Positions 8,760 to 17,822 of a DNA stretch of 64,000 bases are shown in pieces. This DNA comes from Dysgonomonas sp. BGC7 (GTDB lineage: Bacteria > Bacteroidota > Bacteroidia > Bacteroidales > Dysgonomonadaceae), in the NCBI RefSeq assembly GCF_001261735.1, contig NZ_CVRP01000001.1, positions 186,001 to 250,000 of the forward strand, read 5' to 3'. A program made the position numbers and the translations under genes. The notes under the pieces were generated by a model. It was not told where the DNA came from. It made no database searches and saw nothing but the letters and a program-made list of their open reading frames with translations. Positions within the stretch are counted from its first letter, which is position 1. Each line of letters opens with the position of its first letter.

Positions 8760-11042
8760 ATGTCAATTTATAATGATGAAATGAAACCAGATTATATTTA
8801 TGTTTTAAGGAAATCTTTAGGCTATCTATTTTTTGGTATGGTTATGCTTGTCTCTTCTTGTAAGGGAATGAATAGTCATCCTGAAGAATCCGATTTTGCA
8901 CAATATGTAGACCAACGTATTGGAACAGGTGGGCATGGACATGTTTTTATGGGAGCAAATGTTCCTTTTGGACTTGTACAGTTAGGGCCAACCAGTATTC
9001 CGCAAACTTGGGATTGGACTTCGGGATACCATATTTCTGATACTACTGTGATAGGTTTTAGTCATTTACACCTTAGTGGTACGGGAATTGGTGATTTAAG
9101 TGATATTGTCCTGATGCCCACAACAGGGGCTGTTAATCACAATCGAGGAACAAATGATAGTTATGATACAGGAATGTGGTCTTATTTCAGCCGAGTAAAT
9201 GAGCATTTTGCTCCTGGCTATTATGCTACATTTTTAGACCGTTATAAGGTCGGTGTGGAACTGACAACTACAAAAAGAGTTGGTTTTCATAAGTATTCTT
9301 TTCCGGAAAATGCTGATGATGCCCGTGTAGTTATTGATTTGGAAAATGGTACATGTTGGGATGCTCCTATAGAAGGTAACCTGCATGTGTTAGATAATCG
9401 TACTATTGCCGGATATCGTTACTCGAAAGGCTGGGCTAAAGATCAGCGAATATATTTTGTTGCCGAGTTCTCTCATCCATTCGAAAAATTCCAGATATAC
9501 GATAAAAATACTCCTAAAGAAGGTTCTGTTTATACTTCACAGCAGGTATACGGAGAGGCTTGTTTTGGATCATCCATTGGCTCAGCACCTGTTTATATTA
9601 AAGTAGCTTTGTCTCCGGTCAGTATCGAAAATGCAAAACAGAATATAAAGGCAGAACTCCCAGACTGGGATTTTGAGTTAACTAAGAAAAATGCATATAG
9701 CGCATGGAATGAAGAGTTGTCTAAAATAAAGATAAAAACGGAAGATGAAAGCGTAAAAAGGATTTTTTACACAGCGCTCTATCATACAATGATAGCACCA
9801 TCAGTTTTCTGTGATGTCAATGGTGACTACAGGGGTGCAGATGGAAATTATCATAGAAATGAAGGCTTTACTAATTATACAACTTTTTCACTATGGGACA
9901 CTTATCGTGCTGCACATCCACTGATGACTATAATTCATCCCGAAAAGGTGAATGACATAATAAATACTATGCTGCATATCTATAAGCAGCAAGGGAAACT
10001 ACCTGTTTGGCATCTGATGGGATGTGAAACAGACTGTATGGTAGGCAATCCTGCTATACCGGTTGTGGCTGATGCCATATTAAAGGGCTTTAATGGTTTC
10101 GATTCAGAATTAGCATACGAAGCAATGAAAGCTTCTGCTATGCTCGATGAACGAGGATTAGATCTGTATAAGAAATATGGTTATATCCCTTTCGATAAAT
10201 ATAATGAGTCTGTGGCCACATGTCTCGAATATGCTTTGGCTGACTGGTCCTTAGCTCAAGTTGCTCAACGAAACGGGAAAAAGATAGACTACCAATATTT
10301 CAATGATAGGAGCAGAGCTTATAAATACTATTTTGATACAGAAACATCTTTTTTAAGGGGACTTTCCTCTGATGGGAAATGGCGTACACCTTTCGATGCC
10401 TTTCGTTCTACACATCGAGAAGATGACTATACAGAAGGTAATGCCTGGCAATATACATGGTTGGTACCACACGATATTGAAGGCTTAATGGGACTTTTTG
10501 GTTCGCAGGAGAATTTTCATAATAAACTCGATTCTCTTTTTACTGTTGAGGGGAATTTAGGTAAGGAGGCTTCTCCTGATATCAGTGGTCTAATAGGTCA
10601 GTATGCACACGGGAATGAACCCAGCCATCATGTACTTTACCTGTATACTATGACAGGCCGGCCGGGAAAAACTGCTGATCTTGTAAGACAGGTACTTTCA
10701 ACCCTTTATCATGATAAACCAGATGGATTGTCAGGAAATGAAGATGTAGGACAAATGTCGGCATGGTATGTTTTGTCTGCGTTAGGACTATATCAAGTAG
10801 AACCGGCCGGTGGTCGTTACTTCTTTGGATCGCCTATAATTGACGAAGCAATAATAAATGTAGGTAATGGCAAATCATTAACTATAAAAGTTGTCAATAA
10901 TTCTAAAGAAAATAAGTATATTCAGAGAATAAAATTGAATAACAATCTATATAAGCAGGCTTATATAAATTTTACAGACTTATCTGCTGGTGGAATTCTC
11001 GAATTAGAGATGGGAGCCAATCCTACAGTATGGTTTGAATAA
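8760..11042 (+). CDS. GH92 exo-alpha-mannosidase lipoprotein (GNEPSHH type)
   Basis: 760 residues; N-terminal hydrophobic segment ending LVSSC, so probably a lipoprotein. GH92 landmarks in order: HGHVFMGANVPFG near the N-terminus; TTFSLWDTYRAAHPL; GCETDCMVGNPAIP; TEGNAWQYTW, whose Glu is expected to be the general acid; HGNEPSHH; and GNEDVGQMSAWY, carrying the candidate base region. GH92 enzymes are calcium-dependent inverting exo-alpha-mannosidases. The GNEPSHH form, as opposed to GNQPIQH in the paralogue at 12555, resembles what I recall for alpha-1,2-specific members; this specificity is inference. It is closely similar to the GH92 at 51601 (about three quarters identical over the first 78 aligned mature residues, counted by eye). 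An ATG seven codons in (8781) is an alternative start. Confidence 0.95.
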   Translation: MSIYNDEMKPDYIYVLRKSLGYLFFGMVMLVSSCKGMNSHPEESDFAQYVDQRIGTGGHGHVFMGANVPFGLVQLGPTSIPQTWDWTSGYHISDTTVIGFSHLHLSGTGIGDLSDIVLMPTTGAVNHNRGTNDSYDTGMWSYFSRVNEHFAPGYYATFLDRYKVGVELTTTKRVGFHKYSFPENADDARVVIDLENGTCWDAPIEGNLHVLDNRTIAGYRYSKGWAKDQRIYFVAEFSHPFEKFQIYDKNTPKEGSVYTSQQVYGEACFGSSIGSAPVYIKVALSPVSIENAKQNIKAELPDWDFELTKKNAYSAWNEELSKIKIKTEDESVKRIFYTALYHTMIAPSVFCDVNGDYRGADGNYHRNEGFTNYTTFSLWDTYRAAHPLMTIIHPEKVNDIINTMLHIYKQQGKLPVWHLMGCETDCMVGNPAIPVVADAILKGFNGFDSELAYEAMKASAMLDERGLDLYKKYGYIPFDKYNESVATCLEYALADWSLAQVAQRNGKKIDYQYFNDRSRAYKYYFDTETSFLRGLSSDGKWRTPFDAFRSTHREDDYTEGNAWQYTWLVPHDIEGLMGLFGSQENFHNKLDSLFTVEGNLGKEASPDISGLIGQYAHGNEPSHHVLYLYTMTGRPGKTADLVRQVLSTLYHDKPDGLSGNEDVGQMSAWYVLSALGLYQVEPAGGRYFFGSPIIDEAIINVGNGKSLTIKVVNNSKENKYIQRIKLNNNLYKQAYINFTDLSAGGILELEMGANPTVWFE

Positions 11043-11108
11043 TATTTATTATAAGTATAGTTTTTTATAGGAATCGCTAATTGTACATTCTTGCTAAGAC
11101 ATTATAAC

Positions 11109-12542
11109 ATGAGATTTAAATTATATATCATATCCTTCTCTCTCCTCATTTTACAGGGAACATTGAGTGTAAATGGCCAAATGGCGACAAGTTATGTATC
11201 TCAACGTAAACCTGTCGGAGAGCGGTTATTCTCCTCACAAGCTATTGAGAACGAAATAAATCGTATATCTGGGTTATTGAACAATCCTAAACTGAAGTGG
11301 ATGTTTACTAACTGTTTTCCTAATACGCTTGAAACTACAGTGCATTATCGTATCAAAGACGGAAAACCCGATACTTTTGTTTACACAGGAGATATTCATG
11401 CAATGTGGCTGCGTGATTCAGGAGCTCAGGTATGGCCTTACGTTCAATTTGCAAATCAAGATCCTGAACTGAAACAAATGTTAGCAGGCGTTATAAATCG
11501 TCAGTTTATCTGCCTGACAATAGACCCTTATGCCAATGCCTTTAATGATGGATATATTGAAAATAGTCGCTGGAACAGTGATGTAACTAATGAAGAAGCA
11601 AATCCGTTAGTTTATGAGCGTAAATGGGAGATAGATTCACATTGTTATCCTATTCGCTTAGCTTATGAATATTGGAAGACGACAGGAGACACAAATGTAT
11701 TTGACAATAATTGGATAAAAGCTATTCAGAATGTTTTGAAGACAATGCGGGAGCAGCAGCGTAAGGAAAATCCCGGAGAATATTTCTTCTTGCGGATAAC
11801 AGATCGTCAACTTGATACTAAGAATAATCGAGGTTGGGGGAATCCTGTTAGGCCGGTTGGGCTGATTGCTTCTTCGTTCAGACCTTCAGATGATGCTACT
11901 ACTTACGAATTCCTTATTCCATCCAATTTTATGGCTGTGACTTCATTGAGAAAAGCGTCAGAAGTTCTTACATCCGTCAATGGAGACTATAAACTTGCCC
12001 AACAATGTTCTGCTTTGGCAGAAGAGGTGGAAACAGCTCTCAAAAAATATGCGACATACAAACATCCTGAGTATGGTACTATATATGCATATGAAGTTGA
12101 TGGCTTTGGTAATTATTATTTGATGGATGATCCGAATGTGCCTAGTTTACTTGCGATGCCTTATCTCGGAGATATAGATGTTAACGATCCTATCTATCAA
12201 AATACACGTCGTTTTGTACTCAGTCAAGAAAACCCCTATTTCTTTAAAGGACTAGCAGGAGAAGGTATTGGAAGCCCTCATATTGGCAGATATGATATGA
12301 TATGGCCTATGAGTATTATGATGCGAGCCTTTACTTCACAAAGTGATGAGGAAATTAAAGATTGTATAAAACTTATATTGAATACTGATGCAGGCAAAGG
12401 CTTTATACATGAGTCTTTTAATAAAGATAATCCTGATGACTTTACAAGAGAGTGGTTTGCCTGGCAAAATACACTTTTCGGGGAACTTATAATAAAGCTG
12501 GTCAATGAAGGAAAACTTGATATCTTAAATTCTATATCTTAA
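11109..12542 (+). CDS. GH125 exo-alpha-1,6-mannosidase
   Basis: About 477 residues of the GH125 (former DUF1237) family. A Sec signal peptide runs from MRFKLYII to about NGQ. Family landmarks: GDIHAMWLRDSGAQVWPYV; the acidic NDGYIENSRWNSD region; YERKWEIDSHCYPIRLAYEYW; a central YEFLIPSNFMAV segment; and GIGSPHIGRYDMIWPMSIMM near the end. The family removes non-reducing alpha-1,6-mannose from N-glycan cores with inversion. I chose ATG 11109 over the upstream in-frame TTG at 11091 because it gives a compact signal peptide. Flanking GH92 genes on both sides and a 12-base gap to the next gene make a three-enzyme mannose-trimming operon, probably periplasmic. Confidence 0.93.
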   Translation: MRFKLYIISFSLLILQGTLSVNGQMATSYVSQRKPVGERLFSSQAIENEINRISGLLNNPKLKWMFTNCFPNTLETTVHYRIKDGKPDTFVYTGDIHAMWLRDSGAQVWPYVQFANQDPELKQMLAGVINRQFICLTIDPYANAFNDGYIENSRWNSDVTNEEANPLVYERKWEIDSHCYPIRLAYEYWKTTGDTNVFDNNWIKAIQNVLKTMREQQRKENPGEYFFLRITDRQLDTKNNRGWGNPVRPVGLIASSFRPSDDATTYEFLIPSNFMAVTSLRKASEVLTSVNGDYKLAQQCSALAEEVETALKKYATYKHPEYGTIYAYEVDGFGNYYLMDDPNVPSLLAMPYLGDIDVNDPIYQNTRRFVLSQENPYFFKGLAGEGIGSPHIGRYDMIWPMSIMMRAFTSQSDEEIKDCIKLILNTDAGKGFIHESFNKDNPDDFTREWFAWQNTLFGELIIKLVNEGKLDILNSIS

Positions 12543-12554
12543 AATGCTGATATT

Positions 12555-14867
12555 ATGAGAAAAATATACTTATCTCTTTTGTTGATTGTTTTTATCTCTT
12601 TTATAAATCTGTCTTGTAGTACAGATTCTACAAAAGTAAAACAAGATGAAACTCGTCCATCAGATTATGTGAGTACGCTCGTAGGTACACTTTCTACATT
12701 TTCTCTATCTACAGGCAATACTTATCCGGCTACAGCAGTGCCTTGGGGAATGAATTTCTGGACTCCTCAAACAGGTAAAATGGGTGATGGATGGGTATAT
12801 AATTATGCTGAAAGTGAGATACGAGGATTGAAACAAACGCATCAGCCGAGTCCTTGGATAAACGATTATGGACAGTTTGCTATAATGCCTGTCAATGGAC
12901 GAAATAAAATAGATCAAGATAGCCGTAAAAGTAAATTTTCTCATAAGTCCGAGATAGCTAAGCCCTATTACTACAGTGTATATTTAGGTAGTCATAATAT
13001 AATGGCAGAAGTAGCTCCTACGGAACGGGCTGCTATTATGAGATTTACTTTTCCAGAAAGTAATGAAAGTGCAGTTGTTATAGATGCTTTCGATAAAGGT
13101 TCTTACATAAAGATTATTCCTGATAAAAACACGATAGAAGGTTATACTACAAGAAACAGCGGAGGTGTTCCAGACAATTTCTGTAATTGGTTTGTCATAG
13201 AATTTGATACTCCTTTTACTGTTGCCAATGTATGGAAAGATGGAGGAGATATTGTCACAGAATCTACTGAGTATAAAGGTAATCATGCCGGAGCAATAAT
13301 TGGTTTTGATACAAAGCGAGGCCAACAAGTTAATGTTCGTATAGCATCTTCATTCATAAGTACGGAGCAAGCATATACTAATCTGAAAGAAGTAAGCGGA
13401 CACAAATTTGATGAAGTAAAGGATATTGCTCAGCAACGATGGGATGATGTTTTAGGGCGTATAAAGGTTGAAGGGGGTACTGATGAACAATATCGTACAT
13501 TCTACTCTTGTTTATACCGAAGTCTTTTATTTCCACGCAAGTTTTATGAAATAACGGAAGCAGGTGAAGTTCTGCATTATAGTCCTTATAATGGAAAAGT
13601 CCTTCCGGGATATATGTATACCGATACAGGCTTTTGGGATACATTTCGTAGTCTTTTTCCTTTGCTTAACCTTGTTTACCCTTCTGTCAATCAGGAAATA
13701 CAACAAGGTTTGGAAAATGTTGCTAAAGAGAGTGGTTTTTTACCCGAATGGGCTAGCCCCGGACACAGGGATTGTATGATAGGAAATAACTCAGCTTCTG
13801 TGGTCGCTGATGCTGCGATTAAAGGAGTCACAGGACAAGACCTTAAGGTATTGTATGATGCTCTTCTACATGGAACAGAGAATGTATATCCGAGTGTTAG
13901 TTCGACAGGCAGATTGGGACATGAATATTATAATACTTTAGGTTATGTGCCATATGATGTTAATATTAATGAAAATGCTGCTCGTACGCTAGAATATGCT
14001 TATAACGATTGGTGCATTCTTCAATTAGCCAAAAAGTTAGGAAGGCCACAGGAAGAATTAGATAAATGGGCTTCACGAGCATTAAATTACAGAAATGTAT
14101 TCGATCCTACAACAAACCTGATGCGAGGACGCAACAAAGATGGAAGTTTTCAAGAGCCGTTTAGTCCTTATAAATGGGGTGACGCATTTACCGAAGGTAA
14201 TAGCTGGCATTATACATGGAGTGTTTTCCATGATGTACAAGGTTTGATAAATCTTATGGGAGGTGAAGACCGGTTTACCCAAATGCTGGACTCTATTTTT
14301 ATTGTTCCACCTATATTCGATGATAGTTATTATGGATATCAGATACATGAAATAACCGAAATGATGATAATGAATATGGGTAATTATGCGCATGGTAACC
14401 AGCCTATTCAGCATATGATATACCTTTACGATTGGGCAAGGCAACCTTGGAAAACACAATATTGGGCACGCGAAGTTATGGATAGGCTATATACTGCTGC
14501 ACCGGATGGATATTGTGGGGATGAAGACAATGGTCAGACATCTGCCTGGTATGTGTTTTCTGCTCTTGGGTTTTATCCTGTTTGCCCTGGAACGAATCAA
14601 TACGCCCTTGGTTCCCCTTTGTTTGAGAATGTTACTATCACTTTAGAGAACGGTAAACAAATAGGTATAACGGCAAACAATAACAGTAAATCGAATAGAT
14701 ATATAAGAACTATGAGTGTAAATGGTAAACCATATTTAAAAAACTTTATCACTCATGAAGATTTAATGGATGGAGCCAATATAAATTATCAAATGTCGAA
14801 AAATCCTGAGAAGGAAAGGGGCGTTCAGGTTGAAGATAAACCTTATTCTTTATCAATGCCACAATAG
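12555..14867 (+). CDS. GH92 exo-alpha-mannosidase lipoprotein (GNQPIQH type)
   Basis: 770 residues, lipobox NLSC. It is GH92 but of a different subgroup from the other two in this window: the N-terminal strand reads GNTYPATAVPWGMNFW instead of HGHVFMGANVPFG, the mid-domain is HRDCMIGNNSASVVADAA, the acid segment is TEGNSWHYTW, the next site is HGNQPIQH, and the C-terminal signature is GDEDNGQTSAWY. The Gln for Glu change in GNQ and the Asp at GDED imply a different linkage preference, plausibly alpha-1,3 or alpha-1,6 branches, complementing the gene at 8760; this is inference. Last gene of the operon, followed by a long hairpin. Confidence 0.93.
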   Translation: MRKIYLSLLLIVFISFINLSCSTDSTKVKQDETRPSDYVSTLVGTLSTFSLSTGNTYPATAVPWGMNFWTPQTGKMGDGWVYNYAESEIRGLKQTHQPSPWINDYGQFAIMPVNGRNKIDQDSRKSKFSHKSEIAKPYYYSVYLGSHNIMAEVAPTERAAIMRFTFPESNESAVVIDAFDKGSYIKIIPDKNTIEGYTTRNSGGVPDNFCNWFVIEFDTPFTVANVWKDGGDIVTESTEYKGNHAGAIIGFDTKRGQQVNVRIASSFISTEQAYTNLKEVSGHKFDEVKDIAQQRWDDVLGRIKVEGGTDEQYRTFYSCLYRSLLFPRKFYEITEAGEVLHYSPYNGKVLPGYMYTDTGFWDTFRSLFPLLNLVYPSVNQEIQQGLENVAKESGFLPEWASPGHRDCMIGNNSASVVADAAIKGVTGQDLKVLYDALLHGTENVYPSVSSTGRLGHEYYNTLGYVPYDVNINENAARTLEYAYNDWCILQLAKKLGRPQEELDKWASRALNYRNVFDPTTNLMRGRNKDGSFQEPFSPYKWGDAFTEGNSWHYTWSVFHDVQGLINLMGGEDRFTQMLDSIFIVPPIFDDSYYGYQIHEITEMMIMNMGNYAHGNQPIQHMIYLYDWARQPWKTQYWAREVMDRLYTAAPDGYCGDEDNGQTSAWYVFSALGFYPVCPGTNQYALGSPLFENVTITLENGKQIGITANNNSKSNRYIRTMSVNGKPYLKNFITHEDLMDGANINYQMSKNPEKERGVQVEDKPYSLSMPQ

Positions 14868-15179
14868 CTAATTATATAGTTTTGATAAGATTGAAAAAGT
14901 TTCTGTTTTCGTTGTAATTTATATTAGGACAGAATATTACATATTATAAGAGTTTCAAGAGGGTTTAGTGATTTATAAATTACTAAATCCTCTTTGTCTG
15001 TATTGAAGATAAATTTAATACTTGGAATGAGTAACACCTGAATAGCAGATAATTCTGCTGCTACTCTTCTGAATTCAAAGCTATATTCCCCTTTGTTGTA
15101 TTTAATATAAATGCAACAACCGCTTAACTGTATTGTAATTGATTGATAATACTTTTGATAAGGATGAAAAAAAGTATTT
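14868..15179. other. 312-base intergenic region between the PUL1 mannosidase operon and the PHP-GT4 gene
   Basis: Holds one long hairpin (listed separately) and about 180 AT-rich bases upstream of the next gene. I see no small gene and no convincing TAnnTTTG promoter element. The following gene must have its own promoter here if the hairpin terminates. Confidence 0.6.
14957..14994 (+). terminator. Long terminator-like hairpin after PUL1
   Basis: The arms 14957-14975 and 14976-14994 can pair over 19 positions with two G-T wobbles (AAGAGG..TTTAGT / ACTAAA..CCTCTT); the innermost bases form the loop. It lies about 90 bases after the GH92 stop and is followed by a short T-rich stretch. It probably ends the mannosidase transcript and isolates the next operon. 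Confidence 0.7.
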
Positions 15180-17822
15180 ATGAATATGAAATTTCAAGAA
15201 AATTTAAAGAATGAATTGGATAAATTTTTATCAATTCAGGAGAATAGATTCCCCAAGGAAGATATACTTAAGATAGACCTTCATTGCCACGATTATAATA
15301 GCGATGTTCCGGATGAACTGATAGGACGTATTTTGCGTGTCCCTGAAACATGGCTTTCGAGTGAACGTCTACTACAAGAATTGGAGAAAAACGGATGTGA
15401 CGCTTTAACTATAACAAATCACAATAATGCACGTTCGTGCTATATATTACAAGACAAAGGGGTTGATGTGCTCACTGCTGCAGAATTTAGTTGCTGGGTA
15501 CCGGACTTTGAAATAGGAATACATGTTTTAACTTATGGTTTTACTCCCGATCAGGAAGTACAACTAAACAAATTGAGGAAAAATGTTTACCTCTTTTTGC
15601 AATATACTCGCATACATAATATTCCCACAGTTTGGGCACACCCCCTTTACCATTATTCTGTAAAGAAAATGCCCCCAAAAGATTTCTTTGATAAGATGAT
15701 GTTGATATTCGAACGATTTGAAACACTCAACGGACAGAGAGATACATGGCAGAATATGTTAGTGAAAGAATGGATAGATCAAGTAGATGAAGAACAAGTT
15801 GCAAAATATTCGAAAGAATTTGGGATAGATCCCTCAATATATTGCGTCGATCCATATAAAAAGAGTTTGACTGGAGGTTCTGATAGTCATATGGGGATAT
15901 TTGCAGGGATGACAGGGTCTTATCTCTATGTGCCTGATCTCAAGAGCAGGATGCAAACCGTATCTAAATCGGAACTGGTACTAGAAGCCTTGCGCAATGG
16001 TAATATTGCTCCCTTCGGTGCACATCAGAATACTGAGAAACTGACTATTGCATTTCTCAATTATGTTTGTCAAATAGCCCTCAATTATAAAGATCCAGGG
16101 CTTATACGCATGCTTTTGCATAAAGGAGATATGTCGGATAAGGTCGTTTCATTCATGGCTTCCAATATGTTTAGTGAGGTGCAAAAACATAAAGTGACAA
16201 TGTCTTTCATCAGGTTATTCTATAATTGTATGATGGGAGAGAAGCCCTCTTTTTTCAAAAAACTGCTCCTTCCATCACATTATAAACCAATATTCGAAGA
16301 GGCTGTGAAAATAGCAGAAATAGGGAAAGGGACAACTGATAAAGATGTGGTAGACGGATATTATAACTCGATACTGACTATCAATAACCAATTGAATGAT
16401 TTGTTGGCTAATCGCTTAGATAAGAAGATAACTAATTTGCATCTAGATGATAAAATTGGAGAGAAATCGTTAGACTCTATTATCGAGAGCTTAGAACTTC
16501 CGATAAGCATTCGTTCATATATAGATAAGAGTAATAATAACTCTTCTATCGATATTTCTAAATTTTTGGATGGTCTCTCATTCCCGTTTTTTGCTTCAGT
16601 ATTTATTCTAGCTGCACACTTTACCAGCGCAAAGACAATGTTTCATACTCGTCCTTTTTTACGACGATTTTCTGAACAATTGAAGAAATTTGAACAGCCT
16701 AAAAGAATCCTTTGGCTAACTGATACATTCGGAGATAAGAATGGAGTGTCTATGTTTCTGCACGAAATGCATGAGCAAATAAAAATAAAAGGACTTTCTA
16801 TAGATATTCTTACATGTAGTAACGAAGTTGTGCCTGACGATAATCTGATTGTATTAAAGCCTATTGGAGAATTTACAACACCTATCTATAAAGATCAAAA
16901 AATTAATATCCCCAATTTTGTAGAATTACATAATCTCTTTCTTAAGGGAGAATATGATCGTATCATATGTTCTACTGAAGGTATTATGGGGATGTGCGGA
17001 CTGTATCTGAAACATGCCTATACCGTAGAGGCTAATTTTTATATGCATACAGACTGGCTAATGTTTGCCCGTAAGGCATTGGGAATAACAGGGCATAATC
17101 TGGACAGGGTACGTCGTATGCTTCGCTTCTTTTACAGATCATTTGACAGGGTATTGGTACTCAACTCAGATCAGAAGAAGTGGCTTACCGGATCGGATAT
17201 GAATCTTGAGGATCAGAAAGTCTTTCAGACTGCTCATTGGAGCAATAGTTGCTTTACTGTTCAGCCATCGGATAAGTCTTCTTTGTTCGGGGTAGAGACT
17301 AATACGCCAATCTTGCTCTATGTGGGAAGAATAAGCAAGGAGAAAGGAGTCTTAGAACTTGCTCCAATTTATAAACGGGTCAAAGAAGTACATAAAGATG
17401 TACGAATTGTAATAGTAGGAAAGGGGCCGGCATTGCAACAGTTGCAACAGGATATTCCTGATGGAATATTCATCGATTGGGTTCATCAGTCTAAGCTACC
17501 GGCCATATACTCTTCTGCCGATGTCCTTTTATTACCTTCCAAATTTGATACTTTCTGCAATGTTGTACTAGAATCGTTGAGTTGTGGGTTACCTGTGATA
17601 GCATATAATAAGAAAGGGCCTAAAGATATTATTGTGGATAATGAATGTGGTTATCTGGTAAATTCAATATCTGAAATGACGGAGAAAACAATAGAGTATT
17701 TGTCTTCGGATCTTAATGAAACGTTTAGATCAGCTGCAACAAAACGAGCAAAAGATTATGATGCCGATACTATAATAAAAGAGTTGTTACAATCTGTTGG
17801 TGCAGGAGATGAGCAGCAATAA
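15180..17822 (+). CDS. PHP-domain / GT4 glycosyltransferase fusion protein
   Basis: 880 residues with two unrelated halves. Residues about 30-300 form a PHP metal-dependent phosphoesterase-like domain with its ligand motifs in order: DLHCHD (H35, H37), TNHNN, AEFSC, WAHPLYH and GGSDSHMG. Residues about 510-870 form a GT-B glycosyltransferase of family 4 type: WLTDTFGDKNGVS at the first Rossmann fold, LLYVGRISKEKG at the second, and DTFCNVVLESLSCGLPVIA at the nucleotide-sugar site (Asp replacing the usual first Glu of EX7E). The roughly 200-residue middle is helical and unassigned. No signal peptide, so cytoplasmic. The gene overlaps the following GH13 gene by 14 bases. It is likely a biosynthetic or retailoring enzyme for a glycolipid or disaccharide; the product is unknown. 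Confidence 0.85.
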   Translation: MNMKFQENLKNELDKFLSIQENRFPKEDILKIDLHCHDYNSDVPDELIGRILRVPETWLSSERLLQELEKNGCDALTITNHNNARSCYILQDKGVDVLTAAEFSCWVPDFEIGIHVLTYGFTPDQEVQLNKLRKNVYLFLQYTRIHNIPTVWAHPLYHYSVKKMPPKDFFDKMMLIFERFETLNGQRDTWQNMLVKEWIDQVDEEQVAKYSKEFGIDPSIYCVDPYKKSLTGGSDSHMGIFAGMTGSYLYVPDLKSRMQTVSKSELVLEALRNGNIAPFGAHQNTEKLTIAFLNYVCQIALNYKDPGLIRMLLHKGDMSDKVVSFMASNMFSEVQKHKVTMSFIRLFYNCMMGEKPSFFKKLLLPSHYKPIFEEAVKIAEIGKGTTDKDVVDGYYNSILTINNQLNDLLANRLDKKITNLHLDDKIGEKSLDSIIESLELPISIRSYIDKSNNNSSIDISKFLDGLSFPFFASVFILAAHFTSAKTMFHTRPFLRRFSEQLKKFEQPKRILWLTDTFGDKNGVSMFLHEMHEQIKIKGLSIDILTCSNEVVPDDNLIVLKPIGEFTTPIYKDQKINIPNFVELHNLFLKGEYDRIICSTEGIMGMCGLYLKHAYTVEANFYMHTDWLMFARKALGITGHNLDRVRRMLRFFYRSFDRVLVLNSDQKKWLTGSDMNLEDQKVFQTAHWSNSCFTVQPSDKSSLFGVETNTPILLYVGRISKEKGVLELAPIYKRVKEVHKDVRIVIVGKGPALQQLQQDIPDGIFIDWVHQSKLPAIYSSADVLLLPSKFDTFCNVVLESLSCGLPVIAYNKKGPKDIIVDNECGYLVNSISEMTEKTIEYLSSDLNETFRSAATKRAKDYDADTIIKELLQSVGAGDEQQ

